Assembly: GCA_005406025.1 (NCBI GenBank)
Contig: BGZK01001477.1
Coordinates: 81,156 to 145,155, forward strand
Direction of reading: 5' to 3'
Source of the DNA: Eumeta japonica
Lineage: Eukaryota; Arthropoda; Insecta; Lepidoptera; Psychidae
Length of the DNA stretch: 64,000 bases
Shown: piece after piece, positions 62,701 through 64,000 of the stretch
How positions within the stretch are numbered: position 1 is the first letter of the stretch
Layout of the letters: the number at the start of each line of letters is the position of its first letter
Made by a program: the position numbers and the translations under genes
Notes under the pieces: model-generated
Told to the model about the DNA's origin: nothing
The model's input: the letters and a program-made list of their open reading frames with translations, nothing else
Databases searched by the model: none

Positions 62701-64000
62701 AATTATCAACGTTTGAAGTATGTATTGGCTTCGTGTTCGGACGAACACACATCAATTCGATCAAATAAAGCTTTTAAGCTTTTTTTTTTCAACAGCTGTC
62801 AGCCCCATAGTTTATTGCATATATTTTCTATTCACCATTATTTTATAAAATTAATTTACACGCACATACATTCTGGTATGTACTTCATGAAGCACAAAAA
62901 TTTTATTTGGAGCAATTTAGTTTTAGTCTCATCGTCATTATCATCATCATCGTCCTATTTTAAACTATTTATTATTAGTTCGTTGTAAATTTATTCAAAT
63001 TCTAACTATTTTTATTGCATAAAAATACTATAATGTAAAGAATAAATGTACTTGTGGTGACTTTAGTGTGTGTAACGAAAAACACCTTGAGGAATTAATT
63101 AACAATAAGGAAATAAGGTTGATATCATAACATCACCTATGAAATACACAAAGTAAATATAAATGGAGATTACTTTTGTTTAGTACCCGAATATGTATAT
63201 ATTATACATTACATTTGCATTAAGAGTACACTTTTTAATTGTTGTTTTATATTTGAATCAAGTAATTGCAATTAAATGCCGAGAGCATCAAAACAATTCC
63301 AAGGAATTCTAAAATGGACAGTTCTTTAATAATTCTACAAAACACAAGACAATTTCCAAGAGTATGAATATTTGCAAATAAAGGATTTTATTTTCATTAA
63401 CGCAATCGTCATGTAACTACTTTCACTATTACAATTTTGAGAATTATTTTTCCATTTTTGTTTAATTTCAACATCTAAGTTTGGATGTGTGAATTGTGAA
63501 TTAACACTGTGAATGTGAATTAATACACAGTTAAAGAAATTTACGTGATGTGCTTACTACTGGCAGAGGGAAAGAAAAATAGAATGGGGCGCATGCATAA
63601 ATAATATTAGCTTATAAAAGTATGGAGAAGGTATGGGAAAAAAATTACATAAAAACATATCTAGAAATGTTTAAAAGCTTGCAAGTACGACCAAGAACAC
63701 GGAACAAATATCTACCTACTACGAGTTTCTTGTACAGACTGACTAACTAAAGAATTCTCATTATGAGAATTTGTTAGTCTATTGTAACATTGATATGTGT
63801 AATATGTATAGACAGATATATTGATGTATGTATATGTAAGTATAGAGCAATTATTGCACTTGTAATTGTGATACAGGTATTTTAAGAACAAAAGAATAAT
63901 GTTTGGGCCAAATAATTATTATCATCTTGTAGTAAGAATTAATGTAACATTTACGTAAGCTAAAATAACGATTATTTGATGTTATTTCAAATTGAAATAT
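62701..64000. other. Intergenic right edge
   Basis: AT-rich. A short inverted pair TAACTAAAGAATTCTCATTA / GAGAATTTGTTAG occurs near 63745. No gene recognised. Confidence 0.4.

Overview
This looks like nuclear DNA of an insect, most likely a moth or butterfly. It is AT-rich and gene-poor, with small exons separated by repeat-filled introns. The mix of RTE, Jockey, mariner, Tigger, hAT and Penelope-like relics, plus unclassified repeats I associate with Lepidoptera, points the same way. No bacterial or organellar features were seen.

Left part (1-16,950): one protein-coding gene on the minus strand, a homologue of the apoptosome scaffold Apaf-1 (Dark in flies). I reconstructed 13 exons with consistent splice phases, giving about 1,004 codons. 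The order is CARD, NB-ARC ATPase, winged helix with an IHD motif, helical domain, then WD40 blades. The gene runs off the left edge, so its last exon(s) and stop codon are outside the window. Intron 10 uses a GC-AG splice pair that the reading frame requires. The introns hold RTE LINE fragments (introns 8 and 10), a nearly complete mariner (intron 3), and a MITE, a Tigger fragment and a GATTCC-rich repeat (intron 2, with a related inverted copy in intron 5).

Middle part (17,000-32,000): no host gene found. It contains a Tigger-derived element with a long internal hairpin, a long AAT microsatellite ending an RTE copy, a second LINE reverse transcriptase abutting it, an unidentified decayed stretch (25.4-27.2 kb), a Jockey-type LINE, and an internally deleted hAT element with TIRs and an 8-bp target duplication.

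Right part (32,000-64,000): a gene desert. It carries three copies of one unclassified repeat, a Penelope-like GIY-YIG remnant, two oppositely oriented mariner halves, a ~2.1-kb structure bounded by ~100-bp inverted repeats that encloses a Jockey fragment, a tRNA-derived SINE, palindromic MITEs and microsatellites. Between these sit GC-rich, CpG-rich, homeodomain-site-bearing non-coding islands (near 35.4, 39.4, 42.1, 49.4, 51.6, 53.5, 55.9, 56.9 and 62.1 kb). They resemble a cis-regulatory landscape or distal promoters of a developmental gene outside the window; that is inference. No complete new system could be demonstrated.
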